Shown here piece by piece: positions 35,370-43,236 of a stretch of 64,000 bases of DNA. The notes below the pieces were generated by a model. The model was not told the origin of the DNA. It searched no databases and worked only from the letters and a program-made list of their open reading frames with translations. The stretch spans positions 11,856,501 to 11,920,500 of the forward strand of contig NZ_CP012673.1 in the NCBI RefSeq assembly GCF_002950945.1. Reading direction: 5' to 3'. The stretch's first letter is position 1. Each line of letters begins with the position of its first letter. Both the position numbers and the translations under genes were made by a program. The DNA comes from Sorangium cellulosum (lineage in GTDB: Bacteria > Myxococcota_A > Polyangia > Polyangiales > Polyangiaceae).

Positions 35370-36125
35370 ATGGCCGAGATCCAGGAGAGCTCTGTTCTGT
35401 TCTCGCTCAAGCAGCTGATGCGCCTCGAAGACCAGCGTCTGCGCGAGGAGCGGGAGGCCGCGCAGCGGCGCGCGCTGGCGGAGCAGGAGGCTCGGCGCGC
35501 GCTCGAGCGGCAGGCCCTCGCCGAGGAGGAGGCGCGCCTCCGGGCCGAGGAGGAGCGGCGCCGGCGCGAGGAGGCCGCGGCGCGCGAGGAGGCGGCGCGC
35601 CTCGAGGCGATCCGCGCGGCGGCCGTCGAGAAGGCCCGCGTCGAGGCCGAGCAGCGCGCCCGCATCGAGGCCCTCGAGAAGCAGCAGGAGCACGAGCGGA
35701 GCCTCGCGGCGCTCGCGGGGGACGCCCAGCGGCGCCGGCTCCGGCGGCTCGTCGCCGCGGGCAGCGCGCTCGGCGCCCTCGTGACGGCCGCGACGCTCGG
35801 CCTCTACCTCGGCAAGATCAGGCCGGACGCGGAGCGGGCCCGGGCCGAGCACGCGGCCACGCGCGCGCAGCACGAGCGGCGGCTCGCGGAGCTCGAGGGC
35901 GATCTCGCGGCGCGCGAGCGGCAGATCCGCGATCTCTCCCTCGCCTACCAGACGGTGCGGAGCGAGGCGGAAAAGGCGGAGCTCCAGCGCAAGCTGAACG
36001 AGGCGAGGCGCGATCGCGACGTGATCCAGGGCAGGATCACGCGGCCTCCCGCGCAGCCGCCGCCCAAGGTGGAGCCGTGCGTCTGCAACGAGGGCGATCC
36101 GATGTGCGGCTGCCTGCCGCGCTAG
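35370..36125 (+). CDS. Coiled-coil membrane protein with a Cys-rich C-terminal tail
   Basis: 251 residues. A long Arg/Glu/Ala coiled coil at 14-115 is followed by one membrane span (about 128-150, VAAGSALGALVTAATLGLYL), a second coiled coil (about 155-215), a Pro-rich turn, and a last segment with four cysteines (CVCNEGDPMCGCLPR). The cysteine tail could bind a metal or anchor by disulfides if it is on the oxidising side. Proteins of the coil-TM-coil kind are frequent in myxobacteria and are often structural. ATG at 35370, with GGAGG 9 bases upstream. Confidence 0.75.
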   Translation: MAEIQESSVLFSLKQLMRLEDQRLREEREAAQRRALAEQEARRALERQALAEEEARLRAEEERRRREEAAAREEAARLEAIRAAAVEKARVEAEQRARIEALEKQQEHERSLAALAGDAQRRRLRRLVAAGSALGALVTAATLGLYLGKIRPDAERARAEHAATRAQHERRLAELEGDLAARERQIRDLSLAYQTVRSEAEKAELQRKLNEARRDRDVIQGRITRPPAQPPPKVEPCVCNEGDPMCGCLPR

Positions 36126-36130
36126 CGATG

Positions 36131-37090
36131 CTAGTTGCGGAACGCGGCGCTGCGGGCGCAGCCGACGAGCTCTTTGAAGAGCGGCGACGTGACGTAACGC
36201 TCGCCGCCGTCGGGCAGGATCACGATGATCTTCTTGCCCTGCATGTCGTCGCGCGCCGCGACCGAGAGCGCCGCGGCCATCGCCGCGCCGCCGGAGATGC
36301 CGACGAGGATGCCCTCGGTCTTCGCGAGCCGCTGCGCGGCGTCGAAGGACTCGTCCTCGGACACGGGCACCACCTCGTCGATGAGCTCGCGCCGCAGGAT
36401 CTTCGGGATGAAGCCCGCGCCGATCCCCTGGATGAGGTGCGCCCCCACGCGGCCGCCGCTCAGCACGGCCGCGTTCCGGGGCTCGACCGCGATCATCTTC
36501 ACGCCCGGCTTCTTCTCCTTGAGCACCTCGCCCACGCCGGTGATCGTCCCGCCGGTCCCCACGCCGGCGACCACGACGTCGACCTGGCCGTCCGTGTCCT
36601 CCCAGATCTCGGGCGCGGTGGTCGCCCGGTGGGCGGCCGCGTTCGCCGGGTTCTCGAACTGCTGCAGCATCACGGCGCCGGGCCGCTCCTCCACGATCTG
36701 CCGCGCCCGCGCGACGGCCTGCACCATCAACGTCCCCGGCGTCAGCTGCACCTCCGCACCGAAGGCCCGGAGCAGCGCGATCCGCTCGGGGCTCATCGAC
36801 TCGGGCATCGTGAGGATCAGCCGGTAGCCCTTCGCCGCGGCGATCATCGCCAGCGCGATCCCCGTGTTGCCGCTCGTCGGCTCCACGAGCACGCTCCCCT
36901 GGGTCAGCTTGCCCTGCCGCTCCGCGGCCTCGACCATCGCGAGGCCGATGCGATCCTTGATGCTCCCGCCCGGGCTCCGGCTCTCGATCTTGCCGATCAG
37001 CTCGCCGCGCAGCCCCTTCCCCGCCGCGCTCAGGCGAACAAGGGGGGTCCGCCCGACCGTCATCGCGATGTTGTCGAAGATGGTGCCCAC
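36131..37090 (-). CDS. cysK: Cysteine synthase (O-acetylserine sulfhydrylase)
   Basis: 319 residues, the usual length for the PLP-dependent O-acetylserine sulfhydrylase that makes cysteine from O-acetylserine and sulfide. The PLP lysine is Lys45 in SPGGSIKDRIG, the substrate loop TSGNTG is at 72-77, and the phosphate-binding GTGGTITGVG lies near 185-194. SPGGS replaces the usual NPGGS but all reactive residues remain. The start is the GTG at 37090, backed by GGAGGG six bases upstream; the ATG further upstream in the frame would lengthen the protein by 28 residues with no family match. It lies 40 bp after cysA on the same strand, so sulfur supply is probably co-regulated. Confidence 0.93.
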   Translation of the reverse strand: MGTIFDNIAMTVGRTPLVRLSAAGKGLRGELIGKIESRSPGGSIKDRIGLAMVEAAERQGKLTQGSVLVEPTSGNTGIALAMIAAAKGYRLILTMPESMSPERIALLRAFGAEVQLTPGTLMVQAVARARQIVEERPGAVMLQQFENPANAAAHRATTAPEIWEDTDGQVDVVVAGVGTGGTITGVGEVLKEKKPGVKMIAVEPRNAAVLSGGRVGAHLIQGIGAGFIPKILRRELIDEVVPVSEDESFDAAQRLAKTEGILVGISGGAAMAAALSVAARDDMQGKKIIVILPDGGERYVTSPLFKELVGCARSAAFRN

Positions 37091-37130
37091 GTGCCGCCCT
37101 CCGCGCTGGGGCGGCCCGACGGCCGCCGCT

Positions 37131-38201
37131 CTAGATGGCGTAGTCTTGCACGAAGATCTTGGCGTCACGGAGATTCACCATCACCCTGTCGCCCTCGGCG
37201 AGCCCGAGCTCGGCCACCCGGTCCTTGGTCAGCTCGACCGAGAGCGGCTGGCCGTCGGACAGGCGGAGCTCCGCCTTGACCATCCATCCGACCCGTGATA
37301 GCCGCTCGACGCGCGCCACGCTGGCCCCGTCGCCGCGCTGCTCGTCCGACGAGTCGATCCGGGCGTGGAGCTCGATGTCGTGCGGCCGCACGAACGCGTG
37401 CACGCTCGCGCCGTCGCCCGTCCCCGGGGGGGCGTGCATCGCGAAGGTCCCGAGCGCCGCCTGGCCGTCGCGGACCTCCCCCTTGAGCACGTTGATCGAC
37501 CCGACGAAGCTCGCGACGAACTCGGTCGCCGGCCGGTCGTAGATCTCCTCGGGCGTGCCGATCTGCTCGACGCGGCCCTTGTGCAGCACGATGACCCGGT
37601 CGGCGAGGTCCATCGCCTCTTCCTGGTCGTGGGTCACGAAGACGCTCGTGATCCCGCGCTCCTTGTGCAGCTTCCGGATCCACTCGCGCAGCTCGAGCCG
37701 CACCTTGGCGTCGAGCGCCCCGAACGGCTCGTCGAGCAGGAGCAGCGACGAGCCCGGCGCGAGCGCGCGGGCCAGCGCGACGCGCTGCCGCTGGCCGCCG
37801 GACAGCTCGTGCGGGTACCGGCCCCCGAGCCCATCGAGCTGCACGAGGCCGAGGAGCTCGGCCACGGTGGCGTCGATCTCCTTCCGGGGCCGCTTCCGGA
37901 TCGCGAGGCCGAACCCGATGTTCTCGCGCACCGTCATGTGCCGGAACAGCGCGTAGCTCTGGAAGACGAAGCCGATGTTCCGGTCCTGCACCCGGGTGTT
38001 CGTCGCGTTCTTGCCGTTCAGGATCACCTCGCCGGTGTCGGGGGTCTCGAGCCCGGCGATGATGCGGAGGACGGTGCTCTTGCCGCCTCCGCTCGGCCCC
38101 AGCAGCGCGACGAGGGCGCCGCGCTCTATCTCGAACGAGACCTCGTCGACGACCTTGTTCGGACCGAACCGCTTCGTGAGCTGCTGGACGACAATCCCCA
38201 T
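37131..38201 (-). CDS. cysA: Sulfate/thiosulfate ABC importer ATP-binding protein
   Basis: 356 residues. Walker A GPSGGGKST (35-43), Q-loop FQSYALF, signature LSGGQRQR (133-140), Walker B LLLLDEPFGALD (153-164) and switch His in FVTHDQEEA. The C-terminal TOBE-type domain and the extension (about 240-356), with VRPHDIELH, match the CysA/PotA group, and CysA is favoured because the next gene is cysK. The matching permeases (cysT, cysW) and binding protein are not in the window, so they are elsewhere or substituted. The ATG at 38201 faces the epimerase across a 313-bp control region. Confidence 0.85.
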   Translation of the reverse strand: MGIVVQQLTKRFGPNKVVDEVSFEIERGALVALLGPSGGGKSTVLRIIAGLETPDTGEVILNGKNATNTRVQDRNIGFVFQSYALFRHMTVRENIGFGLAIRKRPRKEIDATVAELLGLVQLDGLGGRYPHELSGGQRQRVALARALAPGSSLLLLDEPFGALDAKVRLELREWIRKLHKERGITSVFVTHDQEEAMDLADRVIVLHKGRVEQIGTPEEIYDRPATEFVASFVGSINVLKGEVRDGQAALGTFAMHAPPGTGDGASVHAFVRPHDIELHARIDSSDEQRGDGASVARVERLSRVGWMVKAELRLSDGQPLSVELTKDRVAELGLAEGDRVMVNLRDAKIFVQDYAI

Positions 38202-38514
38202 AAGAACATCTGGCCTTCTGCCGCTTGAACGCACCGCAGACAGAAAATCTGGACGCGCAAACGCGCACCAGGGTCGCGCGCCGCCCGGGGCGGCGCAACC
38301 AGATTCAGAAATGTGCATCGGAACGGTGAGGGAATTTGCAAAAAGGCCCCCGCGTCGTGCGACGTTTGCCTTGCAAAGCGCTCAGCCCTGGTGCGATGAG
38401 CGCGGGCTGCGCGGCGGCTGGCCTGCCGGTCCGGTGAGCGGTACGAGGTGCTAGCATCGCCGCGCCGCGGCAGGACGGGAGGCCGCGGCGCGGCGGACCA
38501 GGGTACGGAGGCGG
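38202..38514. promoter_or_regulatory. Divergent control region between cysA and epimerase, with nested inverted repeats
   Basis: 313 bp between divergent starts. Within it TTTGCAA (38335-38341) and TTGCAAA (38371-38377) form an inverted pair enclosing a further palindrome, CGTCG-TG-CGACG (38353-38364). A GC palindrome CGCCGCCCGGGGCGGCG (38279-38295) lies nearer cysA. A homodimeric regulator could bind such sites; the cysteine regulator is the obvious guess, but nothing in the window names it. Confidence 0.35.
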
Positions 38515-39459
38515 ATGCGTTGTCTGGTGACTGGGGTGGCCGGATTCATCGGTTCACACCTGGCGGAGCGGCTGATCGAGCTCGGGCATGAGGTGCTCGG
38601 GGTGGACCGCTTCACCGACTACTACGGCCGCGAGCTCAAGGACGGGAACCTGGCGGGGCTGCGCGGGGAGCCTCGGTTCTCGCTCTCGACGGCCGATCTC
38701 GCGATCGCCGACCTCCGGCCGCTGCTCTCGGATCGCGAGGTGGTCTTCCACCAGGCGGCGCAGGCCGGCGTGCGCCCGAGCTGGGGGCAGAGCTTCGAGG
38801 GGTACCTGCGCGAGAACGTGCTCGCGACGCAGCGGCTGCTGGAGGCGGCGAGGACACACGGCGAGGTGCGCAAGCTCGTCTACGCCTCGTCGTCCTCCGT
38901 CTATGGCGACACGGACGACGTCCCCATGCGGGAATCGAGCCGGACCGCGCCGTACTCGCCCTACGGGGTGACCAAGCTCGCCGCCGAGCACCTCTGCGAG
39001 CTTTACCGGCGCAACTTCGGCCTGCCCACGGTATCGCTCCGGTACTTCACGGTGTACGGGCCGAGGCAGCGCCCCGACATGGCGTTTCACCGGTTCATCG
39101 CCGCGATCCTGAAGGGCGAGACGATCCGCCTGCACGGCGACGGCGAGCAGACGCGCGACTTCACCTACGTGAGCGACGTGGTGCAGGCCAACCTCGACGC
39201 CATGGAGGGCAGCGCCGTCGGCGTCTTCAACATCGGCGGCGGCTCGCGGGTGAGCCTCAACGAGGCGCTCGGGCTGCTCGCGGAGCTCGCCGGTCCCGTG
39301 CGTGTGGAGCGCGGCGAGCCGCAGGCCGGCGACGTCCGGCACACCCTGGCGGACACGGCGGCGGCGCGGGCGGCGCTCGGGTACGTGCCCCGCGTCGCCC
39401 TGCGCGACGGGCTCGCGGCGCAGGTGGCCTGGCAGAAGAAGGTGGCCGGCCCGCGGTAA
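38515..39459 (+). CDS. NAD-dependent nucleotide-sugar epimerase/dehydratase
   Basis: 314 residues of the extended short-chain dehydrogenase family. NAD-binding GVAGFIG (7-13), catalytic Ser region YASSSSVYG (123-131) and YGVTK with Tyr150/Lys154. The DYYGRELKDGNLAGL segment and VGVFNIGGGSRVSLNE near 240 resemble UDP-glucuronate 4-epimerases and related GalE-like enzymes. It probably supplies a sugar nucleotide for the glycosyltransferase cassette downstream. A 20-bp tandem duplication covers the 3' end and stop codon. Confidence 0.85.
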   Translation: MRCLVTGVAGFIGSHLAERLIELGHEVLGVDRFTDYYGRELKDGNLAGLRGEPRFSLSTADLAIADLRPLLSDREVVFHQAAQAGVRPSWGQSFEGYLRENVLATQRLLEAARTHGEVRKLVYASSSSVYGDTDDVPMRESSRTAPYSPYGVTKLAAEHLCELYRRNFGLPTVSLRYFTVYGPRQRPDMAFHRFIAAILKGETIRLHGDGEQTRDFTYVSDVVQANLDAMEGSAVGVFNIGGGSRVSLNEALGLLAELAGPVRVERGEPQAGDVRHTLADTAAARAALGYVPRVALRDGLAAQVAWQKKVAGPR

Positions 39460-39486
39460 CGGGCGTCGGCCCGCGGTGACGGACGC
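39447..39486 (+). repeat. 20-bp tandem duplication across the epimerase stop codon
   Basis: CGGCCCGCGGTAACGGGCGT (39447-39466) is followed by a copy with two changes (39467-39486). The stop TAA is in the first copy; in the second it reads TGA, so a stop remains in either copy. Confidence 0.85.
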
Positions 39487-39508
39487 GGCGCCCCGGGCGG
39501 CGAGCGCC

Positions 39509-39595
39509 CCCACCGGCCGCGACACGTCCGCCGCGGTCCACCCACCGGCCGCGACACGTCCGCCGCGGTCCACCCACCGGCCGCGACACGTCCGC
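39509..39595 (+). repeat. 32-bp tandem repeat, 2.7 copies, upstream of the glycosyltransferase
   Basis: Units start at 39509, 39541 and 39573. The first two are identical over 32 bp (core CCGGCCGCGACACGTCCGCC); the third is truncated after 22 bp. It ends 56 bp before the start at 39652. Perfect identity suggests a recent duplication. Confidence 0.9.
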
Positions 39596-39651
39596 TGCCA
39601 GTAACCGGCAGCACTTTATCTTCGCACGGCCGGCTCCAGGCAGCGCTTCCC

Positions 39652-40761
39652 ATGGACGGAACCGCGCCATCCCGCGACGATCTGCTATCCTCCGCCGCCG
39701 TGATTGTGGACCAACCCACCACACCCGCCCCCCCCGAGGCTCCGGAGGACCGGGTGACGTTCGGGCTCTCGGCCTTCGACCCCCGCCCGAGCCTCATGGC
39801 GCCCAGCATCGCGCCGCCCACGTCGACGGCGCCGTACGTCTCGGTGGTCGTCCCGGGGCTGAACGAGGCGGACAGCCTCGCCGAGCTCGCGCTGCGCGTC
39901 GACCAGGCGCTCCGGGGGCGCTTCACCTACGAGTTCATCTTCGTGGACGACGGCAGCACGGACGACAGCTGGGCCGTCATCGCCAAGATCCACGCGGAGA
40001 ACCCCCTCGTGAAGGGCATCCGGCTGCGGAAGAACTTCGGCAAGGCGACGGCGCTGACCGCCGGGTTCCGCAAGGCCAAGGGCGACGTGGTCGTCACCAT
40101 GGACGCCGATCTCCAGGACGATCCGGCCGATCTCCCGAGCTTCATCGCCAAGGTGCAGGAGGGGCTCGATGTCGTGGTCGGCTGGAAGGTCAACCGGCTC
40201 GACCCCACGAACCGCCTCGTCCTGTCCCGCATCTTCAACGGGACGGTCCGCTCGCTCACGGGCGTGAAGCTCCACGACATGAACTGCGGCTTCAAGGCGT
40301 ACCGCCGCGAGGTGCTGCGCACCTTCCCGATCTACGGCGATCTCTTCCGGTTCATCCCGGCGCTCGCCGCGTGGCAGGGCTTCCGCGTCACCGAGATCCC
40401 GGTGCGCCACCACGCCCGCAAGTACGGCACCTCCCGCTACGGCCTGGAGCGCATCCTGCGCGGCTTCTTCGACCTGCTCAGCGTGCTCTTCCTGACCCGC
40501 TACTCGAAGAAGCCGATGCACCTGTTCGGCCTCATCGGCCTCGTGTTCACGGCGGTCGGGCTCCTCATCAACGCCTACCTGACCTTCCTCTGGTTCTTCG
40601 GGCACAAGATCGGGGATCGCCCGCTGCTCCTCCTCGGCGTGCTGATGATCCTCCTCGGCATCCAGCTGTTCTCCATGGGGTTCATCGGCGAGTTCCTGGC
40701 CTTCCAGATGCAGCAGAGGCACCAGACGGACGAGCTGCCCGTCCGCGAGGAGATCGAGTGA
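39652..40761 (+). CDS. Family 2 glycosyltransferase (dolichol/polyprenyl-phosphate sugar synthase type)
   Basis: 369 residues. A 60-residue Pro-rich N-terminal tail precedes the GT-A domain (about 61-290). UDP/GDP-sugar-binding motifs: VVVPGLNEADSLAEL, DDGS (99-102) and DADLQDDP (151-158). NCGFKAYRREV is the typical acceptor-side motif of GtrB/DPM-like enzymes. Two C-terminal membrane spans (about 285-310 and 325-345) place it in the inner membrane, acting on polyprenyl phosphate. Together with the genes before and after it, it belongs to a glycolipid or polysaccharide pathway. It overlaps the next gene by 4 bp. Confidence 0.88.
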   Translation: MDGTAPSRDDLLSSAAVIVDQPTTPAPPEAPEDRVTFGLSAFDPRPSLMAPSIAPPTSTAPYVSVVVPGLNEADSLAELALRVDQALRGRFTYEFIFVDDGSTDDSWAVIAKIHAENPLVKGIRLRKNFGKATALTAGFRKAKGDVVVTMDADLQDDPADLPSFIAKVQEGLDVVVGWKVNRLDPTNRLVLSRIFNGTVRSLTGVKLHDMNCGFKAYRREVLRTFPIYGDLFRFIPALAAWQGFRVTEIPVRHHARKYGTSRYGLERILRGFFDLLSVLFLTRYSKKPMHLFGLIGLVFTAVGLLINAYLTFLWFFGHKIGDRPLLLLGVLMILLGIQLFSMGFIGEFLAFQMQQRHQTDELPVREEIE

Positions 40762-41366
40762 TATCCGACGCTTACTTCGGTCGCTTCGAGACCGTCAAAT
40801 ACCGGAACGCGGGCGCGCTGAAGCGCAAGCTCATCCAGCGCTTCGCGTCCACGATCCACGACCTCTTCATCGAGGCGAACCCGGTCGAGCGCGTGCTCGA
40901 GATCGGCGTCGGGGAGGGCTTCCTCTCCGGCTACCTGTCCGAGAAGTTCCCCGAGAAGCAGTTCCACGGCGTGGACCTCAACCCCGCCGACGTCGAGCGG
41001 GTGAAGCGGCTCTTCCCGCGCATCGAGGCGCGGGTCGGGAGCGCCTACGATCTCGGCGACCCCACGCCCGGGTTCGACCTCGTGATCTGCGCCGAGGTGC
41101 TCGAGCACCTCGACGCGCCCGACCGGGCGCTCGCCGAGATCCAGCGGCTCTCGCCCCGGCGCGTCATCCTCTCCGTGCCGCACGAGCCGTTCTTCAAGCT
41201 CTCGAACCTGCTCGCGGGGAACAACGTGCGCCTCCTCGGCAACGACCCCGATCACATCAACCACTGGAACCCGACGTCGTTCCGCCGTCTCATCGAGCCG
41301 CGCTTCGAGATCCTGCGGCTCACGACCTCCTATCCCTGGGTCCTCTGCCTCGCAGCGCCGCGCTGA
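40758..41366 (+). CDS. SAM-dependent methyltransferase (class I)
   Basis: 202 residues. The GTG at 40758 overlaps the upstream stop. SAM-binding motif VLEIGVGEGFLSG (about 45-57), acidic loop HGVDLNPADV (about 72-81), and motif III-like FDLVICAEVLEHL (about 105-117). The last 60 residues form the substrate lid, with a conserved HEPFFKLSNLLAG. In this setting it most likely methylates a sugar or lipid-linked sugar made by the neighbouring glycosyltransferase. Confidence 0.85.
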   Translation: MISDAYFGRFETVKYRNAGALKRKLIQRFASTIHDLFIEANPVERVLEIGVGEGFLSGYLSEKFPEKQFHGVDLNPADVERVKRLFPRIEARVGSAYDLGDPTPGFDLVICAEVLEHLDAPDRALAEIQRLSPRRVILSVPHEPFFKLSNLLAGNNVRLLGNDPDHINHWNPTSFRRLIEPRFEILRLTTSYPWVLCLAAPR

Positions 41367-41368
41367 GC

Positions 41369-42343
41369 ATGCGCCGCGCTGCCGTCGGCGCGCTCGTCCG
41401 CCTGATCGGGCCGCTCCTGCTCGCGATCGTGATCCTGCGCATCGACGACCGGGACGCGGTGCTCGCCGCGCTCGCAGCGGCGCCGGCCGGCCCGCTCGTG
41501 CTCGCGACCGCGCTGAACCTCGTCAACATCCACCTCAAGGTGCTCCGCTGGGACGTGCTGCTCCGCGCCCGGGGCATCCGTTACCCGCTCGGCCGCGCCT
41601 GGGCGTCGTTCATGACGTCGCTCTACGTCGGCATGTTGACCCCGGGGCGCGTCGGCGACGTGCTGCGGATCCGCTACCTGCGCCACGATCTCGGCGTGCC
41701 CTACGCCGAGGGGCTGGCCTCGGTCGTGATGGACAGGCTGTGCGACCTCTACGTGCTCGCCGCGTTCGTCGCCGTCGGCGTCGCGCACTACAGCGCGGTC
41801 GTCGTCGGCCGCCTGGCGTGGCTGACGTGGGGGGGCATCGCGCTCACGGTCCTCGCCCCGCTCGCGCTGCTCCTCCCCGGGCTCGCCGACCGGGCGCTGC
41901 TCGCCGTCTACCGGAAGGTCGCGAGGAAGGGGCCGGCCGCCGGCGCGGAGCCCGACGCCCCGAGCCGCTTCCTCGCCGCGCTGCGCGCGCACGTCGGGCG
42001 CGGCCTGCTCGTCACCCTCCCGCTCACGGCGGCGACCTTCGCCGTCAACTTCGTGCAGGGCTACCTGATCGCGCGGGCGCTCGGGCTCCCGCTCTCGCTG
42101 TTCGACGTCACCTGCCTGCTCGCGATCGCGAGCCTGCTCGGCCTGCTGCCGATCTCGATCGCCGGCGTCGGCGTCCGGGAGCTCTTCTTCTCGCTCGTGT
42201 TCCCGTCGCTCGGCATCAGCGCCGAGCACGGCGTGAGCTTCGGGCTCCTCGTGTTCGCCGTCATCTACCTCGCGGTCGTCGCCCTCGGCTTCGTGAGCTG
42301 GCAGATCGCGCCGCCGCCCACCGAGCCGGAGCCGGCGTCCTAG
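41369..42343 (+). CDS. Flippase-like membrane protein (lysylphosphatidylglycerol synthase TM family)
   Basis: 324 residues with about eight membrane spans. It has the TPGRVGDVLRIRYL (about 91-104) and LLPISIAGVGVRE (about 258-270) segments typical of the LPG_synthase_TM/UPF0104 family. Family members lacking the soluble synthase domain are thought to move lipids or lipid-linked sugars across the membrane. It follows the methyltransferase by 2 bp, so the four genes 38515-42343 probably work together. Confidence 0.85.
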   Translation: MRRAAVGALVRLIGPLLLAIVILRIDDRDAVLAALAAAPAGPLVLATALNLVNIHLKVLRWDVLLRARGIRYPLGRAWASFMTSLYVGMLTPGRVGDVLRIRYLRHDLGVPYAEGLASVVMDRLCDLYVLAAFVAVGVAHYSAVVVGRLAWLTWGGIALTVLAPLALLLPGLADRALLAVYRKVARKGPAAGAEPDAPSRFLAALRAHVGRGLLVTLPLTAATFAVNFVQGYLIARALGLPLSLFDVTCLLAIASLLGLLPISIAGVGVRELFFSLVFPSLGISAEHGVSFGLLVFAVIYLAVVALGFVSWQIAPPPTEPEPAS

Positions 42344-42372
42344 AACACCGATCACGTTGAGGAACGAGAGAT

Positions 42373-42436
42373 GAACCGCCAAGGCGCCAAGGGCGCCAAG
42401 ATATTTTCTTCTCCTTCTTGGCGTCCTTGGCGGTTC
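42373..42436 (+). terminator. Long hairpin between convergent genes (19/20-nt arms)
   Basis: GAACCGCCAAGGCGCCAAG (42373-42391) pairs with CTTGGCGTCCTTGGCGGTTC (42417-42436) with one bulged base and a pyrimidine/T-rich loop. It follows the flippase-like gene and faces the convergent gene ending at 42479. Sequences of this CCAAGGcgCCAAG kind recur in intergenic DNA of many bacteria and often act as bidirectional terminators. A short second hairpin, ACGGGTTcAACCCGT (42456-42470), follows. Confidence 0.7.
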
Positions 42437-42478
42437 GAAAATCTGCTCGTTTCAGACGGGTTCAACCCGTTTGTCGCT

Positions 42479-43129
42479 CTAGAGGGAGAAGGTGGCGGTC
42501 AACGTGAGGGGCTCCCAGTCGTAGGCCGGTACCTTCGCCGCGGCGTCGCGGAAGGACTCGATCACGCACTCACCCAGCTGGGTGCCCTCGTAGGGCGGGC
42601 CGTTCAGCTCCACCCGGGGGCCGCTCGGCTCGAAGGTGACGGTCACGCTCCCCTCGCCGGTCGGGTCGCCCGGCTCCCAGCAGCGCTGCGCGCGCGCCTT
42701 GCCGTGCTCGATCGCGGCGCCCGCGGCCCTGCCGAGGCGGACGCGCGCCATGGCGGCCCGGCGCGAGCCCGGATCGGCCGCCGCGCGCACCTCGGCCCGG
42801 TCGGAGGAGGACGCGGACGCCTCGGCGGTGGCGGGGAACATGGCGGTGCGCTGGAGGCAGTGCGTGGGGCGCATCATCGCGTAGCCGGTCGCGGTCGCGA
42901 AGCCGCACACCGCGAGCGCCATGAAGAGGGCGCGCGGGCCGCCGCGGCCGGGAGGCCCGTCGAGCGGGCCGTCGTCGCGCGAGCCGACGCGCAGCCGCTC
43001 GACCTCCGCGCGGACCTCCGCGAGCTCCGCGTCCCGGGCGGCAAGCGCCGCGTCCCGCTCCATCAGCTTGGCTTCGAGGGTTTCGATGCGCGCGCGAGCC
43101 GCATCGAGGTGATCCCGGTATTGCGACAT
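42479..43129 (-). CDS. Single-span membrane protein, coiled coil plus C-terminal beta domain (PglI/AgmX-like tail)
   Basis: 216 residues. The first 48 are a coiled coil (LEAKLMERDAALAARDAEL), then a Gly/Pro linker, one span near 67-85 (LFMALAVCGFATATGYA), and a periplasmic domain. The last 75 residues, with VTVTFEPSGPRVELNG, a Cys in LGECVIESF, and a final PLTLTATFSL, match the TonB-like/AgmX/PglI C-terminal domain frequent in Myxococcota. Function is unknown. It is convergent with the flippase-like gene and divergent from the DUF2079 gene. Confidence 0.78.
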   Translation of the reverse strand: MSQYRDHLDAARARIETLEAKLMERDAALAARDAELAEVRAEVERLRVGSRDDGPLDGPPGRGGPRALFMALAVCGFATATGYAMMRPTHCLQRTAMFPATAEASASSSDRAEVRAAADPGSRRAAMARVRLGRAAGAAIEHGKARAQRCWEPGDPTGEGSVTVTFEPSGPRVELNGPPYEGTQLGECVIESFRDAAAKVPAYDWEPLTLTATFSL

Positions 43130-43236
43130 GCGCGTAGTCTAGCCTGGCCCGCGCGGCGTGCCCTGCCCTTCCCGCGACCGCGCCGTTCCTTGACAACGGG
43201 GGGTAGGGTCAAGTAGCCGAGGACGCCTCCGCCCCC

